NCBI GenBank assembly: GCA_016787085.1 | Contig: JAEUVJ010000012.1 | Coordinates: forward strand, 1 to 64,000 | Direction: 5' to 3' | Source: Chitinophagaceae bacterium | Lineage (GTDB): Bacteria > Bacteroidota > Bacteroidia > Chitinophagales > Chitinophagaceae | DNA: 64,000 bases | Shown here: positions 17,054-26,618 of the stretch, one piece after another | Numbering within the stretch: position 1 is the first letter of the stretch | Layout: every line of letters starts with the position of its first letter | Position numbers and translations under genes: made by a program | The notes under the pieces: generated by a model | Seen by the model: only the letters and a program-made list of their open reading frames with translations | Databases searched by the model: none | What the model was told of the DNA's origin: nothing

Positions 17054-17761
17054 TTATTTGCTAGCTGGTTTCCTGAATTCTTTCAGTTTATCACTGATAT
17101 ACACGATCATGTCGGCACGGTCTGTTTTCCTGCAGAAATCATAAGAAGGCCTGTAACGGTACATGAACAGCCGTAAGGAATCACCATGAAGACTGGTAAG
17201 CCGCTCCACCCATTCGGCAGGGAAGGAGCGGTCGATATATGAATCTCTTTCTTCTTTCAGTAATCTTTTCCTCAATTCCCGTTGTCGTTTGGCTTTACTG
17301 GAAAAATAACTGAGTGGACTGATACTGATACCAACACCATCCGTGGGGCGGTTGCCACCGGTGATATTCTTCAGGCTGTCAAAATAGTACCGGTAAATGT
17401 TTCGCCTTTCCAGTGAATCGGCCTGGTAACTACTGTTCAGGGTAATGCCGCTCAGGGAGACATACCGCACCGATAAGCTGACATCATATCGTGTCAGGAG
17501 GTGACCGAAGGTGACTACCACTGAATCGGTTTTGAAACCAGATGCGGTGAACATGATCTTATCACCTTCGCTGGCAGCAATGCTGTAACTCCCGTCTTTG
17601 GCAGATACACTGAAGGACCTGTTTGTCCTGTTGAAAACATTGATACCGGCGAGTGTGGAGTCGGTGATCCGGTCATAAATCTTTCCATGTAATGTTTGCT
17701 GTGCGTTTGCGGATGAGCTAAGAATAGTGAAAAGAAGAATGAAGAGTAGCAGCCGGTTCAT
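17054..17761 (-). CDS. Secreted protein with CarboxypepD_reg-like domain
   Basis: A 235-residue protein with a signal peptide (MNRLLLFILLFTILSSSANAQ) followed by a carboxypeptidase-regulatory-like beta-sandwich (LHGKIYDRITDSTLAGINVF...AKDGSYSIAASEGD) and then a charged helical region (YFSSKAKRQRELRKRLLKEERD). In Bacteroidota this domain usually leads TonB-dependent receptors; stand-alone versions like this one are common and of unknown role in the periplasm or outer membrane. Single gene, convergent with the diheme cytochrome. Confidence 0.8.
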   Translation of the reverse strand: MNRLLLFILLFTILSSSANAQQTLHGKIYDRITDSTLAGINVFNRTNRSFSVSAKDGSYSIAASEGDKIMFTASGFKTDSVVVTFGHLLTRYDVSLSVRYVSLSGITLNSSYQADSLERRNIYRYYFDSLKNITGGNRPTDGVGISISPLSYFSSKAKRQRELRKRLLKEERDSYIDRSFPAEWVERLTSLHGDSLRLFMYRYRPSYDFCRKTDRADMIVYISDKLKEFRKPASK

Positions 17762-18123
17762 GGTCTAAAAATAGACAGGCGTACTTCGGTAAAAATATTT
17801 AAGAGGAGAATTATTTGTTAAAAATTATTCTATAATGCCTGAGAATTTTTTGGTGCAAAACCAATACTGGTTTTTTTCAATGATAGGTTGGGACTTTTTT
17901 ATCCTCGTATTAGGATTTCCCTACCGCAAAGGGGGGATTTTGTGGCAGATATTTGGCCACAATTTTTTTTATACCTGATTTTGCAATCCGCTGTTGATTT
18001 TTAGCACACACCACACATCAACTGATCACTAACAGTTGCAGTTTTATCTGCTCACTCATTAACCGGTTTATGACCTGCCGTATAGCAGAATGGGATTCTT
18101 ATGGCCATTTTAAAACTATAAGT

Positions 18124-18201
18124 ATGAAACGTATTGCTATTGCTATGCTGCATGCATACGGTATTTCAGGCGGTGAATGGGTTAATGTTTTTCATCTATA
18201 A
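18124..18201 (+). CDS. Possible 25-residue small ORF upstream of alpha/beta hydrolase
   Basis: An ATG-started frame of 25 residues (beginning MKRIAIAMLHAYGISGGEW) ends 21 bases before the hydrolase start. The 460-base gap around it holds no other gene. It could be a leader peptide or chance; the only support is its position directly before the atypical ribosome-binding site. Confidence 0.2.
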   Translation: MKRIAIAMLHAYGISGGEWVNVFHL

Positions 18202-18208
18202 AAAAACC

Positions 18209-18215
18209 AGGGAGG
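18209..18215 (+). promoter_or_regulatory. Canonical Shine-Dalgarno before alpha/beta hydrolase
   Basis: AGGGAGG lies 7 bases before the ATG at 18223. Strong SD sites are rare in Bacteroidota, whose ribosomes make little use of them, and no other gene in this window shows one as good. Confidence 0.55.
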
Positions 18216-18222
18216 ATTTTAT

Positions 18223-19071
18223 ATGCTTAAAATAATGATCACCGCCGAAGATGGCTACCAGTTAAGTGCAGTATATGCAAGACCCGTCGGGAAAAGTATT
18301 GGGGCTATTGTGCTGAGTTCTGCCACCGGGGTTAAAAAGGAATTTTATATCAACTTCACCCGCTATTTGGTACAGAATGGATACACGGTACTGCTGTATG
18401 ACTACCGGGGAATTGGAGAGTCAGCTCCCAATAACTTAAAAACATCCGCCTCGTATATGCATGAATGGGGCACCAAGGATATGAATGCGATGCTGAATTA
18501 TATGGTACAAGAAAGGAAGCATACGGGTATCATCTGGGTGGGTCATAGTGTAGGGGCACAGTTAATTGGTTTCCTCGATCAGAAACAGCATATCAAAAAA
18601 GTGATCGCTATTAATGCGGCTGTGGGGTATTGGGGCTATTTCCCTTTCCCCAGAAATATCGCTGTTTGTGCATTATGGTACGTGATTGGGCCGTTGCTTA
18701 TCAAAATGCATGGTTATGGTACCATGCGCAAGATCGGTTGGGGTGAGGACCTGCCGAAAAATATCATCCTGGAATGGAGGGAATGGTGCATGAGCAAGAA
18801 TTACTTTATGAAATTCCTGGAGCAAAAGATACAAGCGGACAGGTTTTATCATTTCACCACTCCGATCACGGCAGTTTATACCAGTGATGATTTTATTGCC
18901 AATGATAAAACAGTGCCACTGATGCTGAAATTCTTTCCCAATGCACCCCAGGAGATCATGAAACTGGCAGTAGAAAAACATACCCGGCATAAAGTAGGGC
19001 ATATGGGGATCTTCCGGAAAAAATTTGAAAGAGACCTTTGGCCTTTGTTGGTGCGAGTGATTGAGAGATAG
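18223..19071 (+). CDS. Alpha/beta hydrolase
   Basis: A 282-residue hydrolase without signal peptide. The nucleophile elbow is GHSVGAQ (Ser109); the acid is likely in YTSDDFIAND and the histidine in KVGHMGIF near the C-terminus. An N-terminal strand-turn region (ITAEDGYQLSAVYARP) and LLYDYRGIGES are typical of serine esterases/peptidases of this fold. Substrate unknown. The start is fixed by an unusually good Shine-Dalgarno (18209-18215). It converges on a small membrane-protein gene 6 bases away. Confidence 0.87.
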   Translation: MLKIMITAEDGYQLSAVYARPVGKSIGAIVLSSATGVKKEFYINFTRYLVQNGYTVLLYDYRGIGESAPNNLKTSASYMHEWGTKDMNAMLNYMVQERKHTGIIWVGHSVGAQLIGFLDQKQHIKKVIAINAAVGYWGYFPFPRNIAVCALWYVIGPLLIKMHGYGTMRKIGWGEDLPKNIILEWREWCMSKNYFMKFLEQKIQADRFYHFTTPITAVYTSDDFIANDKTVPLMLKFFPNAPQEIMKLAVEKHTRHKVGHMGIFRKKFERDLWPLLVRVIER

Positions 19072-19077
19072 GTTTTG

Positions 19078-19509
19078 TTATGGATTCGAGAAATAAAATT
19101 CCCGGATACTATAAACAAAAGCCCAGATACTATTCAGTGTAAATAAAATACTGGCGATAATGATATGTTTCAGCAACCATTTAAAAGAACTATTAAAGCC
19201 AATACTGTCTTCATACTGCATTGCTTTGCGGGCATTCCTGGAAAAGGAAAGGAAATAATAGGCTTGTATCGGCAGCAAAACAGCATAAATAATTAGAAAT
19301 ATGATATTGAAGCTTACAGAAAACCTCATATAGTCATCATATTTGTCTGCATATTTTAAAAACGATTTAATGCCCAGGTAAGCATTAATTAAATCAAAAA
19401 TACATGTCAGTACACAACATATATACAGAATACTGGCCCAGCGACTAATTCGAGTCAACAGTTTTTTACCGGTTTCATCAAGCTTAATTTCAAAAAGTTC
19501 TTCATTCAT
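19078..19509 (-). CDS. Small membrane protein with about four spans (possibly DUF5362-like)
   Basis: A 143-residue protein starting at the ATG at 19507-19509 (MNEELFEIKLDETGKKLL). After an amphipathic N-terminus come hydrophobic segments WASILYICCVLTCIFDLI, FSVSFNIIFLIIYAVLLP, and HIIIASILFTLNSIWAFVY with a loop rich in charged residues (FSRNARKAMQYED). The layout of an LTRISRW-type helix before the first span resembles the DUF5362 group of Bacteroidota membrane proteins, though I am not certain. Function unknown. It has no co-directed neighbour. Confidence 0.65.
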   Translation of the reverse strand: MNEELFEIKLDETGKKLLTRISRWASILYICCVLTCIFDLINAYLGIKSFLKYADKYDDYMRFSVSFNIIFLIIYAVLLPIQAYYFLSFSRNARKAMQYEDSIGFNSSFKWLLKHIIIASILFTLNSIWAFVYSIREFYFSNP

Positions 19510-19745
19510 GCCGGGAAGATACTTAACGGGATGAAATTTTCGATTTTGCCGCACTTGTATTAACCTGGTCAGCGTGGGCTTATGATGGGAGGATACTTGC
19601 GTTTGCTCAAACGGAGATTTCTGCCTTTTATGGTCACTTTCTTCTCACATTTTTGGCCCTTCATTGTGAATAAATGCCCCTTGGCCAAACCGATTATTCC
19701 TGACCTTTGACTTATATTCGCCGCCTGACTTAAAATTAGAAAACA

Positions 19746-22700
19746 GTGAGATTAAAGAGCTTAGAAATCAAGGGGTTCAAAAGTTTTGCCGACAAAACAA
19801 TTGTCAATTTCGACGACAATATCACGGGCATCGTTGGACCAAACGGTTGTGGAAAATCCAATATCGTGGACAGTATCCGCTGGGTGATCGGTGAACAGAA
19901 GATCAGCCAGCTCCGTAGCGAGAACCTCGACAGCCTTGTATTCAATGGCTCGAAGAGCCGCTCTGCCAGCGGACTTGCCGAGGTAAGCCTGACCTTTGAG
20001 AACACCCGTAACCTGCTGCCTACAGAGTTCAGCACGGTGACCATCACCCGTAAATTCTACCGCAGCGGCGAAAGTGAATACCGCCTGAACGATGTACAGT
20101 GCCGCCTGAAGGATATCCAGAATCTTTTTATGGATACCGGGGTGACGACGGACAGCTATGCCATCATCGCCCTCGATATGGTGGACGACCTGATCAAAGA
20201 CAAGGAGAACAGCCGCCGTCGCATGCTGGAGCAGGCCGCGGGGATCTCGATCTATAAGACCCGTAAGAAAGAAGCCAAGCTAAAACTGGATGCTACCGAG
20301 CAGGACCTGGCCCGTATCGAGGACCTGTTGTTCGAGATCAACAACCAGTTGAAAGCACTCGAAAGCCAGGCAAAGAAGGCGGAGAAATACCACGAGATCA
20401 AAAAGGATTATCGTGAAGTGAGTATTGAGCTGGCAAAAGCCGCTCTCGAAGGTTTTAATCTTACCTACAAAGAACTGACCGAACAACACGATACCGAAAC
20501 GGATAAGAAGATCCGCATGGAAGCGGAGATCGCCAATGAGGAGGCATCGCTGGAACAGGAGAAATTGGGCTTTATCGAGAAGGAAAGACAACTGCAGAGT
20601 ATGCAGCATGCTTTCAACGACCTGGTGGCACAGGTACGTACCAAAGAAAATGACAAGAACCTGGCTGCACAGCGTTTGGAATATTTGAAAGAAAGGGAAG
20701 AAAGCCTTACGGCTTTTTTGCAAAAGGCCGAAGGGCAACTGAAAGGGATAGATGAAAGCATCGGCTTTACACAGTTGCAGGTAGATGAAGAAACGAAAAG
20801 CTTTACGGAATTGTATGAGCAACTGCAGCAGTACCAGAACAGCGTATCGGTAAAACGGGAAGTGCTGGATGAGAAACGCCGTTCACTTGATTCGCTTCGC
20901 AGCGAATACCAGCAGGTACAGCGCAACCAGTTCGATGCGGAAAAGAAAGTGGCGGTAGCCGATACATCGGTACAGAACCTGCAGAGGGCCATTGCGCAGA
21001 TGGAAGAAGAAAGAAAGCAAAGGGAAGAGCAGCGTCATCACTTTGATCAGGAACGCATCCTGAAAGAAAAGGAACTGAACATAAAGAAGGTGGACCTGGA
21101 ACAGTTGCAGCAGCACCAGGAGAACACCAAAGAACAAATATTACAAACACAATCTATTGTAGAGTCGCTGCGCAATGAACTGGCCGGTGAGAACCGTAAG
21201 CTGGATGCGAAGAAGAATGAGCATGACCTGCTGAAGAGTATGATAGACTCGATGGAGGGTTATCCGGATTCTGTAAAATTCCTGCATAACAATACTAACT
21301 GGAACCATACATCGCCGATCCTGTCGGATGTGATGTATGTGAAAGAAGAGTACCGCACGGCACTGGAGAATGTGCTGGAACCTTATCTCGGCTATTACGT
21401 TGTAAATGACCTGCACGAAGGATTGCAGGCGGTTCGCCTGCTGGATGAGAATAAGAAAGGGAAAGCCAACTTTTTCCTGTTGGATAAAGTGAATGCGGCT
21501 GATGCCAGCGTGGCTTCTCATGCACTGGAGGGAGGTATTCCTGCCCTGAGTGTAGTCGAGGTGGATGATAAGTACCGCAAACTGGCGGAGCATCTGTTAG
21601 GGAATGTATTTATTGCGGACAATGAAGATGCGCTGCAGAACAGCAATGGTTTTGTAGTGATCGAAAAGAACGGTAAGTATGTAAAAGGAAAATACTCTCT
21701 GACGGGTGGCAGTGTAGGTATGATCGAAGGAAAGAAGATCGGCCGTGCCAAGAACCTTGAGAAACTGCAGGAAGAAATATTGGCGCAGGATGAAGTGGTG
21801 GAAAAACTGCGCAGCGAGATACAGGCCAGGCATAATGAGGTGATCGCCTTCAATGAGGATCTGCGTGAATCGGCCCTGCGTGAGACAGAAAAAGAGATCC
21901 AGCAATTGACCAACCAGGTGTTTGCGCTGCATAACAAACTGGAGAACCTGTACTCGATGCAGACCAACAGCCAGCACCGGCTGGAAGAGCTGGCACAGCA
22001 GGTACAGCAAACGCAGCATTCGGTAGAAGAGGTGAGGATCCAGTTGGTACAATACAATGAGGAACTGCAATCCTTTACTTCCAAACTGGCAGAAGCGGAT
22101 GAACATTTTAAGACAGCTGAAGCGGATTACAATGAGGCCAGCCAGCAATACAACGAGTTCAACCTGAATGTAACAAAACAACAGAGCAAGATCGCTGCCC
22201 TGAAACAGGAACTGGAGTTCAAGAAGAACCAGTTGAATGACCTGCAACAGCAGATAGAGAGCAATACGACCAGCCTGGCTGATACAGCAGCGAGTATTGA
22301 GCAATCGGCCACATCCCTGAAAGAAATTGAAGAAGGGCTGGTAGCGATGATGAGAAAGAGAGAAGAAGAAGAAAGAGTGCTGAATGAAGCAGACCAGGCC
22401 TATTATAACCTGCGCAACCAGCTCAGTGAAAAAGAAAGCGAGTTGCGTCATAAGGTAAAAGATAAAGAACAGGTAGAGCACCTGCTGGTAGCGATCAAGG
22501 ATAAACTGAACGAACTGAAACTGCAGCTGGCTGGTACCAAAGAAAGATTGGATGTCGAGTTCCGTATCAAACTGGAGGATATACTTGACCAGGCAAGAAC
22601 AACAGAGATCGCTTTGGAGGAGTTGCAGGAAAAAGCCGACAGGATGAAGAAGCGTTTGGAAAACCTTGGTGAGGTGAACCCGACAGCGATCGAAGCATTT

Positions 22701-23282
22701 ACAGAAATGAAGAAGCGATATGAGTTCATCCTTGAGCAGAAGAATGACCTGGTAACGGCGAAGGACAGTTTATTAAAGACGATTGAAGAAGTGGAGTCTA
22801 CGGCTAATCAGAAATTTTTAGAGACATTCAACCTGGTAAGAGAGAATTTCCATAAAGTGTTCAAATCATTGTTTACGGAAGATGACCAGTGCGACCTGGT
22901 ACTGGAGAACCCGGAGAACCTGGCGGAAAGTGGTATTGATGTGATCGCCAAGCCTAAAGGCAAGCGGCCGACATCACTGACACAGCTCAGTGGTGGTGAA
23001 AGAACATTGACTGCGACAGCCCTGTTGTTTGCGATATACCTGATCAAACCAGCGCCATTCTGTATCCTGGATGAGGTAGATGCGCCGCTGGATGATGCTA
23101 ACGTGAGCAAGTTCACGAATATGATCCGCCAGTTCAGTGAGAATTCACAGTTTATCATCGTTACACACAATAAAATGACGATGAGTACCGTGGATGTGAT
23201 CTATGGGGTGACGATGCAGGAGCCGGGTGTGAGCAAGTTGGTGAGTGTGGACTTCAGAAATTTACAGAATCAGCAGAATTAA
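19746..23282 (+). CDS. smc: Chromosome segregation protein SMC
   Basis: An 1178-residue protein of the normal bacterial SMC length and layout: N-terminal ATPase half with Walker A GPNGCGKS at residues 31-38, a long coiled coil, a hinge at about residues 520-640 (SMIDSMEGYPDSVKFL onwards), a second coiled coil, and the C-terminal half with signature LSGGERTL near residue 1081 and Walker B FCILDEVDAPLDD. It starts at a GTG (19746), which matches the family start MRLKSLEIKGFKSFADK. With ScpA/ScpB it organises and separates the chromosome; those partners are not in this window. Codon choice is more C/G-ending than in its neighbours, as for a well-expressed gene. Confidence 0.97.
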   Translation: MRLKSLEIKGFKSFADKTIVNFDDNITGIVGPNGCGKSNIVDSIRWVIGEQKISQLRSENLDSLVFNGSKSRSASGLAEVSLTFENTRNLLPTEFSTVTITRKFYRSGESEYRLNDVQCRLKDIQNLFMDTGVTTDSYAIIALDMVDDLIKDKENSRRRMLEQAAGISIYKTRKKEAKLKLDATEQDLARIEDLLFEINNQLKALESQAKKAEKYHEIKKDYREVSIELAKAALEGFNLTYKELTEQHDTETDKKIRMEAEIANEEASLEQEKLGFIEKERQLQSMQHAFNDLVAQVRTKENDKNLAAQRLEYLKEREESLTAFLQKAEGQLKGIDESIGFTQLQVDEETKSFTELYEQLQQYQNSVSVKREVLDEKRRSLDSLRSEYQQVQRNQFDAEKKVAVADTSVQNLQRAIAQMEEERKQREEQRHHFDQERILKEKELNIKKVDLEQLQQHQENTKEQILQTQSIVESLRNELAGENRKLDAKKNEHDLLKSMIDSMEGYPDSVKFLHNNTNWNHTSPILSDVMYVKEEYRTALENVLEPYLGYYVVNDLHEGLQAVRLLDENKKGKANFFLLDKVNAADASVASHALEGGIPALSVVEVDDKYRKLAEHLLGNVFIADNEDALQNSNGFVVIEKNGKYVKGKYSLTGGSVGMIEGKKIGRAKNLEKLQEEILAQDEVVEKLRSEIQARHNEVIAFNEDLRESALRETEKEIQQLTNQVFALHNKLENLYSMQTNSQHRLEELAQQVQQTQHSVEEVRIQLVQYNEELQSFTSKLAEADEHFKTAEADYNEASQQYNEFNLNVTKQQSKIAALKQELEFKKNQLNDLQQQIESNTTSLADTAASIEQSATSLKEIEEGLVAMMRKREEEERVLNEADQAYYNLRNQLSEKESELRHKVKDKEQVEHLLVAIKDKLNELKLQLAGTKERLDVEFRIKLEDILDQARTTEIALEELQEKADRMKKRLENLGEVNPTAIEAFTEMKKRYEFILEQKNDLVTAKDSLLKTIEEVESTANQKFLETFNLVRENFHKVFKSLFTEDDQCDLVLENPENLAESGIDVIAKPKGKRPTSLTQLSGGERTLTATALLFAIYLIKPAPFCILDEVDAPLDDANVSKFTNMIRQFSENSQFIIVTHNKMTMSTVDVIYGVTMQEPGVSKLVSVDFRNLQNQQN

Positions 23283-23333
23283 GAGAGTGGTCAATAGTGA
23301 GTGGTGAGTGGGGACAGAAAATAGATTACCAGA

Positions 23334-23358
23334 AGCCTTGCGGAAGCAGGGCTTTTTT
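23334..23358 (+). terminator. Intrinsic terminator of smc
   Basis: An 8-bp stem (AGCCTTGC at 23334-23341, GCAGGGCT at 23346-23353, one G-U pair) with the tetraloop GGAA, followed by six T. Confidence 0.85.
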
Positions 23359-23484
23359 ATTTGAGGGGCATCTAACGAAAGTTATAAGCAGGCGTCGGTA
23401 AAACGGTAACCTTTTTGAGGTTAGACCGGGCTCGCCGCGGTTTCTTTCGTTCCATTAATTAAATAGTGTCGGGATAGAAGCTGG

Positions 23485-23742
23485 TCAGCCCTTCAGCTTA
23501 GCTACAAGGGCTGTATATTCCTGCATCGCTGCATCTTTTGTTTTGCCTTTTAAGGCGGTCCATGCTTCGTATTTGGCTTTATTGACAAAGTCAAAAGGAT
23601 TGGAAGGAGGTTCTGTGTTCACATCGCCTTCAGTGGCTTGTTTGTATAAAGAGTATAATTGCAGTAAAGTGTCGTTGCTGGGTCGTTCAGATAAGGCTTT
23701 GCTTTCCGTCACGGCTTTCTCAAAAAGTTCTTTTAACTCCAT
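23485..23742 (-). CDS. Acyl-CoA-binding protein
   Basis: An 85-residue protein matching the acyl-CoA-binding protein family over its full length: LYSLYKQATEGDVNTEPP, then KAKYEAWTALKGKTKDAAMQEY, the conserved ligand-contact segments (YKQAT, K..AW..LKG.....A...Y). It binds long-chain acyl-CoA esters in the cytoplasm and buffers the pool. Such proteins are well known in eukaryotes and occur in a limited set of bacteria including Bacteroidota. Single gene, about 70 bases after the neighbouring secreted-protein gene start on the same strand is not in operon range; it has its own promoter region. Confidence 0.93.
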   Translation of the reverse strand: MELKELFEKAVTESKALSERPSNDTLLQLYSLYKQATEGDVNTEPPSNPFDFVNKAKYEAWTALKGKTKDAAMQEYTALVAKLKG

Positions 23743-23813
23743 ATAAGCTTTTTGGCGAATATACTTTATTTTACAGGAATGACATTGCTGGTTTCGTTGC
23801 GGCGGGTCGTCAT

Positions 23814-24842
23814 TTATTTCGTTCGTGCCTCATCAATGAATGTATTTTTTACAAACGCCGGGTCATTGGTTTTTTCAAAGAACCCATCGAGATAACTGGT
23901 CATTTCTTTCTTTTCCCGCAAGGCCAGCCGGTCAAAGCGCATGATAAGATCCATAAATGCGTCTTTCTTTTGATGAAGATGAGCCAGACAGGTTTGCAGT
24001 TCTTCCATACTGCGTGAAAATCCCCGGTATAATCGTTCCCTCACAGAAGTAATACCTAGTTCTTCAGGGGGGATGGCATATTCAGCATTGACTAATCCGC
24101 AATAATCAAAATCATACGGAACTGTGAAGGGTGTGGCCAATGAGTCTTTCTTTGGCCGCATCAGTTTAATGTTGTGGTAAGTGGGTACCGCCCAGTCTGT
24201 ATTACCGATCATATACTGGAAAAGCGAGACCAGGGTCATTTGAGTACGGTTAGTACTTTGCGTGTGAAAAGTTATATTCTCTACTTCATAGCATTTATTT
24301 CTTTTAGCCATCTCATCCACATCCTCAATAAAAAAACCATACTGCGAATAAGGTTTTATTTTTCTTTTGGTATCCCTGTATGTAATGTGCAATAACCTTA
24401 CCCGGAAGCTCATATCAGTTAGAAGATTGTACATTTTATAGATGAGGTATTCTTTCAGCACCAGGTTCTCATTAGTGGTGCCGCGGCTGCAACCGCATAC
24501 CATTTTCAGTTTTTTTAAACGGGCCAGTTGCAGCGAAGAGGGGTTCTTGAAATCCAATTTCATGCTGGGCATGTAGCAATTCGTTCTTCTGAACTCACCC
24601 CTTGCGCTTAACTGGATATCTTCTGTGATCACCGTGCTGTCGGGGAAACGGAGAGTGATCTTTGCCGGTTGGTATTTGTTCACCTCTTTTTCATTGACGA
24701 GTGTTTTGAGATCAGTGAGCAGTTCCATACTCACCACTCGTTCATCTTCAAAAAAACTGACTTCGTTGACAGGATCCTGTGCAAAGGCATTGACAGCAAT
24801 GAAAAACAGGAATGCAAAGGCATAATGTATAGGTATTCTCAT
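23814..24842 (-). CDS. Secreted protein resembling CotH-type kinase-fold proteins
   Basis: A 342-residue protein with signal peptide (MRIPIHYAFAFLFFIAVNAFAQ). Its middle and C-terminal parts carry the pattern GNTDWAVPTYHNIKLM followed by PYDFDYCG. This spacing resembles the catalytic loop (D...HN) and metal-binding Asp of spore-coat CotH kinases and related kinase folds. Earlier parts (LSARGEFRRTNC, LKKLKMVCGCSRGTTNENLVLKEYLIYKM) also follow the CotH order of an Arg-containing strand then a helix. CotH proteins phosphorylate secreted or surface proteins; activity here is inference. A Cys cluster (CGC) near residue 116 is notable. Single gene upstream of the phosphatase on the same strand. Confidence 0.6.
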   Translation of the reverse strand: MRIPIHYAFAFLFFIAVNAFAQDPVNEVSFFEDERVVSMELLTDLKTLVNEKEVNKYQPAKITLRFPDSTVITEDIQLSARGEFRRTNCYMPSMKLDFKNPSSLQLARLKKLKMVCGCSRGTTNENLVLKEYLIYKMYNLLTDMSFRVRLLHITYRDTKRKIKPYSQYGFFIEDVDEMAKRNKCYEVENITFHTQSTNRTQMTLVSLFQYMIGNTDWAVPTYHNIKLMRPKKDSLATPFTVPYDFDYCGLVNAEYAIPPEELGITSVRERLYRGFSRSMEELQTCLAHLHQKKDAFMDLIMRFDRLALREKKEMTSYLDGFFEKTNDPAFVKNTFIDEARTK

Positions 24843-24910
24843 GTTGCAGCAGGTGGTTGGTGATTGGCAACAGGAATGTACGAAAGAATATTCAATAGTG
24901 ATACCGGCTG

Positions 24911-26536
24911 TTATTTCAATGCCTCTTCTACTGCCTGGCCGATATTTCCATTGGGCACCTGTATATGCAGCAGGGCGGCAAGGGTGGGTGCGATATCCGT
25001 CATATAGGTTTCCCGGTTGGTCTTACCTTGTTTGATGCCCCATCCATACAGCAGGAAAGGTACATGCGCATCGTAGGAATTCCACAGGCCATGCGTGGTA
25101 CCTGTGCCGGAATATCCTTCTATATGTTGCGGCAGTAGTATGACCTGTATATCGCCGTTGCGCTGAGGATTGTACCCGTTGTTCAGCATTTTCCTGATCG
25201 TGGCAGGCAGTGGTACAGTATTCAGGTCCCGGATGGCGAATGCACGGGCAATGCCTGGTTCTGCAGCTATCCGTTCAACGATCCAGTTGATCAGATCGTC
25301 CTTATTCACTTTCCTTGCCTCTGCTATGCGCTGATGATGCAGGTGTAACTGGTAGTTGTCATCACTGACGATCACCGAATCTATCCTGAATCTTTCTTTT
25401 ACTTCATTATTGATAGCGCTGATGATGTTACCCATCGGCACTCTTTTGCCCGGCATTTTATTTTCCTGCATGAACTCAGGTATATGCGCCACACCGTGAT
25501 CGGCCGAAAGAAAAACAGTGTACTGGTCCTTTCCCACTTTGGCATCCAGGAAATTAAGGAGACTGCCTAATTCCTTATCCAACCGGAGAAAACCATCTTC
25601 TGCTTCTATAGAATTGGGGCCAAAAGTGTGACCGATATAATCAGGGGAGGAAAAACTAATTGCCAGGAAGTCCGTGATGTCATCAGTGCCTAGTTGTTCG
25701 GCAGTGATAGCGGCTTTCGCGAACTCAGCGGTCATGGTATTACCAAAGGGAGTCGCAGATACTGATCCGTAACTTTTACCGATGAATCTTTTCAGATCGT
25801 AGGGGAATTTGGTGCCAAAAGGTCTTCCTTCATAACTGTTCTCATCTTTTGTGCTTTGTATATAGGTATTGGCAGGGTAAAGCAGGTCCCATCCCTTGTC
25901 ATAGTATTTATCGGGCCATTTCTGCGCATTGAAATCATTGACCCATGCCGGCAGTGCATTCATATAATAAGTAGAGGTAATCCAGTCGCCCACCGTGTTA
26001 TCATACCAGTAAGCGGCATTGGCGCTATGTCCTGCAGGTAATATGCCGCCCCTGTCTTTAATAGCCACACCGATCACCTTGCTTCTGAAATTGGTAGCGA
26101 GCCTCAGTTCATCGCAAATGGTTGTGACGAGCATGTTCTTCGGGCTCATTTTTCCCAATGCGGATGTACTGCCTACTGTCCTTACTGAACTATCTTCTGT
26201 ACAATACACGCTGCGCACCTGGTTTCTGTCCCACCATCCATTGCCTGTGATGCCATTGATAGCCGGTACGGAGCCTGTGTAAATACTCGTATGACCACAG
26301 GCGGTGACAGTAGGGGCATAAGGTATCAGCGTATTCTCGGCAGAGAACCCGTTATTCAGCATCCGTTTGAATCCTCCATTGGCATCGTACCTGTCATAAT
26401 AGCGGTACAGGTAATCCCAGCGCATCTGGTCAACCACGATACCTACTATTAATCTGGGGCGTTGTATTGTGGCAGATTGTGCATGGGCATTGACAGCGGT
26501 CAAAAAAAATACGGCAAAGGAGAGCAACCTGTTCAT
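24911..26536 (-). CDS. Secreted alkaline phosphatase, PafA-like (type I phosphodiesterase/nucleotide pyrophosphatase fold)
   Basis: A 541-residue protein started at the ATG at 26534-26536, where a signal peptide begins (MNRLLSFAVFFLTAVNAHAQ). Alkaline-phosphatase-superfamily metal site residues are visible: VDQMRWDY (Asp36), the nucleophile region PTVTACGHTSIYTG (Thr78 probable), SADHGVAHIPEF and the C-terminal GTTHGLWNSYDAHVPF. The order and length match Bacteroidota PafA, a calcium-independent, phosphate-scavenging enzyme acting in the periplasm on phosphomonoesters. The gene is followed 68 bases later by the CotH-like gene on the same strand, so the two may share a transcript. Confidence 0.9.
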   Translation of the reverse strand: MNRLLSFAVFFLTAVNAHAQSATIQRPRLIVGIVVDQMRWDYLYRYYDRYDANGGFKRMLNNGFSAENTLIPYAPTVTACGHTSIYTGSVPAINGITGNGWWDRNQVRSVYCTEDSSVRTVGSTSALGKMSPKNMLVTTICDELRLATNFRSKVIGVAIKDRGGILPAGHSANAAYWYDNTVGDWITSTYYMNALPAWVNDFNAQKWPDKYYDKGWDLLYPANTYIQSTKDENSYEGRPFGTKFPYDLKRFIGKSYGSVSATPFGNTMTAEFAKAAITAEQLGTDDITDFLAISFSSPDYIGHTFGPNSIEAEDGFLRLDKELGSLLNFLDAKVGKDQYTVFLSADHGVAHIPEFMQENKMPGKRVPMGNIISAINNEVKERFRIDSVIVSDDNYQLHLHHQRIAEARKVNKDDLINWIVERIAAEPGIARAFAIRDLNTVPLPATIRKMLNNGYNPQRNGDIQVILLPQHIEGYSGTGTTHGLWNSYDAHVPFLLYGWGIKQGKTNRETYMTDIAPTLAALLHIQVPNGNIGQAVEEALK

Positions 26537-26618
26537 GATGTGTAGGGCCTTTTTACAAAAGTAGGGCATCCGGGCCTTTTACCATACGATAATTGCCAGG
26601 TGAAAATGGTTGCAGTAA

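Noticed and set aside
21597..22481. A 294-codon open frame on the minus strand inside smc
   Set aside because: It is antisense to a well-supported SMC coiled-coil region, and its product is a low-complexity Leu/Phe-rich string as expected from the reverse strand of Lys/Glu/Gln-rich codons.
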